Of a stretch of 16,528 nt of DNA, positions 13,961 through 16,528 are shown piece after piece (positions within the stretch are counted from its first letter, which is position 1; every line of letters begins with the position of its first letter). The notes under the pieces were generated by a model. The model saw nothing but the letters and a program-made list of their open reading frames with translations, was not told the origin of the DNA and made no database searches. Both the position numbers and the translations under genes were made by a program. The DNA comes from Tannerellaceae bacterium. GTDB taxonomy: Bacteria; Bacteroidota; Bacteroidia; Bacteroidales; Tannerellaceae. The stretch covers positions 1 to 16,528 of the forward strand of contig JAIRYL010000066.1 in NCBI GenBank assembly GCA_031267775.1, read 5' to 3'.

Positions 13961-15040
13961 ATGAAACGAATTGTCGTAAAAATAGGGAGTAACGTTCTTA
14001 CCCGCGCAGACGGGGCGCTGGATATTACCCGCATGTCGGCCCTGGTAGACCAGGTGGCCGAATTACGGGCAAAAGGACTGGAAATAATCCTTGTTTCGTC
14101 CGGCGCCGTGGCGTCGGGGCGGAGCGAGCTGAAACTGGAGAAAAAACTCGATCCCGTTTCGGCCCGGCAGCTCTTTTCGGCTGTTGGACAGGCAAAACTT
14201 ATCAACCGCTATTACGAGCTGTTTCGCGAACATCATATCCTTTGCGGACAGGCGCTTACCACGAAAGAGAATTTTGGCAGCCGTTCCCATTACCTGAATC
14301 AGAAGCGCTGCCTGGAGGCGATGCTCGAAAATGGCGTGATACCTGTTGTAAATGAGAATGATACGGTATCTGTTACCGAATTGATGTTTACGGACAACGA
14401 CGAATTGTCCGGACTGGTGGCGGCCATGATGGGAGCAGACGCCCTGGTGATTCTGAGCAACGTAGACGGAATTTACAACGGGAATCCCGCCGAACCGGGC
14501 GTTGGCGTCGTGCCGGAAATCAGAAAAGGCATGGAAAATCCTTCGGATTACGTCCACGCCGCGACGTCTTCTTTCGGACGGGGCGGGATGCTCACCAAAT
14601 GTAATATCGCCCGAAAAGTGGCCGGAGAGGGCATTCTGGCCATTGTCGCAAACGGAAAACGGGAGAATATACTCCTCCAACTGCTGGAAGAAGGCAGCCG
14701 GACGCCGTGTACCCGGTTTATCCCCTCGCCCAAGCCTGCCAGCAACGTAAAGAAGTGGATTGCTCATTCCGAAGGCTTTGCAAAGGGCGAGATACACCTG
14801 AACCAGGGCGCCGTGCAAGCCCTCGGACAGCCGCGCGCCGTAAGCGTTTTGCTGGTGGGCGTAACGCGGATTGTGGGCGATTTTGAGAAAGATGATATTG
14901 TGCGCATCATCAATCACGAAGGAAAACAAATGGGCGTGGGATGCACAGCCTACAGCAGTCGCGACGCCGCCAGAATGGCCGGTCAAAAAGACAAAAAGCC
15001 GCTGGTGCATTACGATTTTTTATATATAGACGAATCATAA
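13961..15040 (+). CDS. proB: Glutamate 5-kinase
   Basis: ProB phosphorylates glutamate at the gamma-carboxyl group, the first step of proline synthesis. The 359 residues comprise an amino acid kinase domain (1 to about 255) and a C-terminal PUA domain (about 275-350). Visible motifs are VVKIGSNVL at 5-13, VSSGAVASGR at 45-54, VNENDTVS at 130-137, the substrate-loop segment FTDNDELSG at 143-151, and FGRGGMLTK at 205-213, where many homologues have GTGGM. The PUA part includes VRIINHEGKQMGVG. The ATG at 13961 has no competing upstream start in the 36-base gap. It precedes proA by 19 bases; the two proteins act in sequence and may pass on the unstable glutamyl phosphate directly. Feedback inhibition by proline is usual for the family. 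Confidence 0.95.
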   Translation: MKRIVVKIGSNVLTRADGALDITRMSALVDQVAELRAKGLEIILVSSGAVASGRSELKLEKKLDPVSARQLFSAVGQAKLINRYYELFREHHILCGQALTTKENFGSRSHYLNQKRCLEAMLENGVIPVVNENDTVSVTELMFTDNDELSGLVAAMMGADALVILSNVDGIYNGNPAEPGVGVVPEIRKGMENPSDYVHAATSSFGRGGMLTKCNIARKVAGEGILAIVANGKRENILLQLLEEGSRTPCTRFIPSPKPASNVKKWIAHSEGFAKGEIHLNQGAVQALGQPRAVSVLLVGVTRIVGDFEKDDIVRIINHEGKQMGVGCTAYSSRDAARMAGQKDKKPLVHYDFLYIDES

Positions 15041-15059
15041 CCTAAATTTACGCTATAAA

Positions 15060-16313
15060 ATGAATATTATCGAATTATTGAAGGAAGCGTCGAGAACGGC
15101 GCGCTATATTACAAACTTGTCGGACAGTAAAATACGGACGACGCTTAAAAAAACGGCCGAGCGCCTCCTGGAAAAACAAGCCTTTGTTCTGGACGAAAAC
15201 AGGAAGGATTTGTTGGAGATGGAACTCTTAAACCCCAAGTATGACAGGCTGGAACTTACCTCCAAACGCCTGCACGAGATGGCGGAAGGCATGGAAACCA
15301 TTGCCGGCCTTCCCTCGCCGCTGGGAAAGAAGCTAAGCCTGGCGAAAAGGCCCAACGGGATGGTTATCACCAAAATATCAGTCCCCCTTGGCGTGGTAGG
15401 CGTTATTTACGAATCCCGCCCCAACGTAACCTTCGACGTATTTGCTATCTGCCTGAAAAGCGGGAATGTATGCGTTCTCAAAGGCGGTTCCGAGGCCGCT
15501 CGCTCAAACGAAGCCCTCGTATCCATTATTCAGGAAGTATTGGCCGAAGAAGGCCTCCCCCCAGCCATTTGCACCCTTTTGCCTTCCAGTCGCGACGCCG
15601 CCACCGCGCTGTTGAACGCCGTGGGACGGGTAGATGTGGTTATCCCCCGCGGCGGCGCTTCACTTATATCTTATGTACGCGAGCGCGCGCGCGTACCTGT
15701 AATAGAAACCGGCGCCGGCGTTTGCCACGTTTATTTTGACAAAGACGGCGACGCGCAAATGGCGGAATCCATCGTGTCGAACGCCAAAACGCGCCGCGTA
15801 AGCGTCTGTAACGCACTGGATTGCCTCATCATTCACAGTCGCCGCCTCGAATCCTTAAAAGAGATTTGCGGCAAAAAATTACAGTCCCAAAACGTGGAGA
15901 TCTACGCCGATCTGCCGTCTTATTTTTCCCTTTCCGGCCATTACCCCCCGGAATTGCTGAAAAAAGCTTCCATCGAGCATTACGGATATGAATTTCTGGA
16001 TTATAAAATGAGTATCAAGACGGTAGCTTCTTTCGACGAAGCGCTCGACTGTATCGCCATGAATGGCTCAAAACACAGCGAATGTATCGTCAGCTCCAAC
16101 ATGCGGACGATCCGGAAATTTCAGCAAAACGTAGATGCAGCCTGCATATACGCCAATGCGTCGACAGCCTTTACAGACGGCGGCCAGTTTGGTTTTGGCG
16201 GCGAGATAGGTATCAGCACGCAAAAATTACACGCCCGCGGCCCCATGTCGCTGCCCGAACTGACTACGTACAAATATCTTATCAAAGGATCCGGCCAGAT
16301 ACGCCCCCTTTGA
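15060..16313 (+). CDS. proA: Gamma-glutamyl phosphate reductase (glutamate-5-semialdehyde dehydrogenase)
   Basis: ProA reduces gamma-glutamyl phosphate with NADPH to glutamate-5-semialdehyde, which cyclises to the precursor of proline. At 417 residues it is the family length. Motifs of the aldehyde dehydrogenase fold are present: PLGVVGVIYESRPNVT at 109-124, LKGGSEAARSN at 140-150, IPRGG at 195-199, ETGAGVCHVY at 216-225, RRVSVCNALDCL with the catalytic Cys250, and the C-terminal FGFGGEIGISTQKLHARGPM segment. It follows proB by 19 bases. Its stop is five bases from the stop of the opposing AraC gene, so its terminator must lie inside that gene. Confidence 0.96.
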   Translation: MNIIELLKEASRTARYITNLSDSKIRTTLKKTAERLLEKQAFVLDENRKDLLEMELLNPKYDRLELTSKRLHEMAEGMETIAGLPSPLGKKLSLAKRPNGMVITKISVPLGVVGVIYESRPNVTFDVFAICLKSGNVCVLKGGSEAARSNEALVSIIQEVLAEEGLPPAICTLLPSSRDAATALLNAVGRVDVVIPRGGASLISYVRERARVPVIETGAGVCHVYFDKDGDAQMAESIVSNAKTRRVSVCNALDCLIIHSRRLESLKEICGKKLQSQNVEIYADLPSYFSLSGHYPPELLKKASIEHYGYEFLDYKMSIKTVASFDEALDCIAMNGSKHSECIVSSNMRTIRKFQQNVDAACIYANASTAFTDGGQFGFGGEIGISTQKLHARGPMSLPELTTYKYLIKGSGQIRPL

Positions 16314-16318
16314 GCCTT

Positions 16319-16528
16319 TTACCGCTTTTCAAACGTCTCCTGCGCGCGCAGAGACGTTTTGTATTTCTTGCGGAAAGCGCTTGCCGATACGCCCGTAGTC
16401 CGGGCGTACGCCCGGCAGAAGCTATCCTTTTTTTTAAACCCCAATTCGCTGGAAATCTGGCGGATAGACTTTTTGCTGTGCATTAAATAATGGCTGGCTA
16501 TCATACACAGCACGCGGCTAATCCAGTT
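16319..16528 (-). CDS. AraC-family transcriptional regulator, C-terminal part only
   Basis: The frame is open to the right edge, so only about 69 C-terminal residues are visible. They are the second half of an AraC/XylS DNA-binding domain: a helix around SRVLCMIASHYLMHS, then SIRQISSELGFKKKDSFCRAYARTTG (the second helix-turn-helix with the usual SxLGF and FxRxF pattern), then VSASAFRKKY. The frame passes back through GTG at 16513 without a stop, so no start is inside the window. The last dozen residues (TSLRAQETFEKR) are encoded by a strong inverted repeat that probably also ends proBA transcription. The effector domain, and thus the regulon, cannot be seen. Confidence 0.85.
   Translation of the reverse strand, partial: NWISRVLCMIASHYLMHSKKSIRQISSELGFKKKDSFCRAYARTTGVSASAFRKKYKTSLRAQETFEKR
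16331..16370 (+). terminator. Candidate terminator of proBA inside the AraC coding end
   Basis: AAACGTCT (16331-16338) and AGACGTTT (16352-16359) are perfect inverted copies, and between them CTGCGCGCGCAG (16340-16351) is itself a perfect palindrome, so the hairpin can extend to about 12 pairs with one bulged C and a four-base loop. On the plus strand it is followed by a T-rich stretch (TTTTGTATTTCTT). It lies 17 bases after the proA stop. On the minus strand no T-run follows, so it is best placed to end rightward transcription. Confidence 0.65.

Noticed and set aside
14063..15010. Long open frame (315 codons) on the minus strand
   Set aside because: It is antisense to proB, whose kinase and PUA motifs are intact, and its translation shows no family features; it follows from the base composition of proB.
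15674..15696. GC-alternating inverted repeat GTACGCG...CGCGTAC inside proA
   Set aside because: It encodes an ordinary ARG/ALA-rich helix of ProA (RERARV), has no T-run, and lies mid-gene, so codon composition explains it.

Overview
The window looks like a chromosomal housekeeping segment of a member of the order Bacteroidales (phylum Bacteroidota). The evidence is a fused LpxC-FabZ lipid A/fatty acid enzyme placed between lpxD and lpxA, the gene order purM-prfA-pyrF, general lack of clear Shine-Dalgarno sequences, and several matches to the Bacteroides -7 promoter element TAnnTTTG. A genus cannot be fixed from the sequence alone.

Layout. Positions 1-540 hold no intact gene. They contain an imperfect inverted repeat enclosing two 18-bp tandem copies (1-78), a decayed leftward coding remnant (about 79-288) that resembles the N-terminal Mrr-like nuclease part of large restriction helicases, unassigned sequence (289-491), and a hairpin that overlaps a good Bacteroides-type leftward promoter (492-543). 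From 621 to 9669 all genes run leftward: in transcription order a secreted glucosaminidase with two LysM repeats; purM-prfA-pyrF (purine synthesis, translation termination, pyrimidine synthesis); lpxD-lpxC/fabZ-lpxA (early lipid A synthesis); a pRiA4b ORF-3-like protein; and miaA (tRNA modification). From 9930 to 16313 all genes run rightward: fhs (formate-tetrahydrofolate ligase); an XRE-cupin regulator paired with an AMP-forming acyl-CoA ligase; and proB-proA (proline synthesis). An AraC-type regulator, truncated by the window edge, converges on proA with 5 bases between the stop codons.

How the genes work together. The three lpx genes supply consecutive early steps of lipid A synthesis, with FabZ fused to LpxC at the point where hydroxyacyl-ACP is shared with fatty acid elongation. 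PurM uses the ribonucleotide route that also consumes the 10-formyl-THF made by Fhs. The XRE-cupin protein probably controls the acyl-CoA ligase behind it. ProB and ProA are consecutive enzymes.

I found no convincing undescribed system here. The most informative non-routine items are the decayed nuclease-helicase remnant at the left edge, a palindrome inside the glucosaminidase promoter, the TTG start of miaA, and a proBA terminator hairpin embedded in the coding end of the opposing AraC gene.
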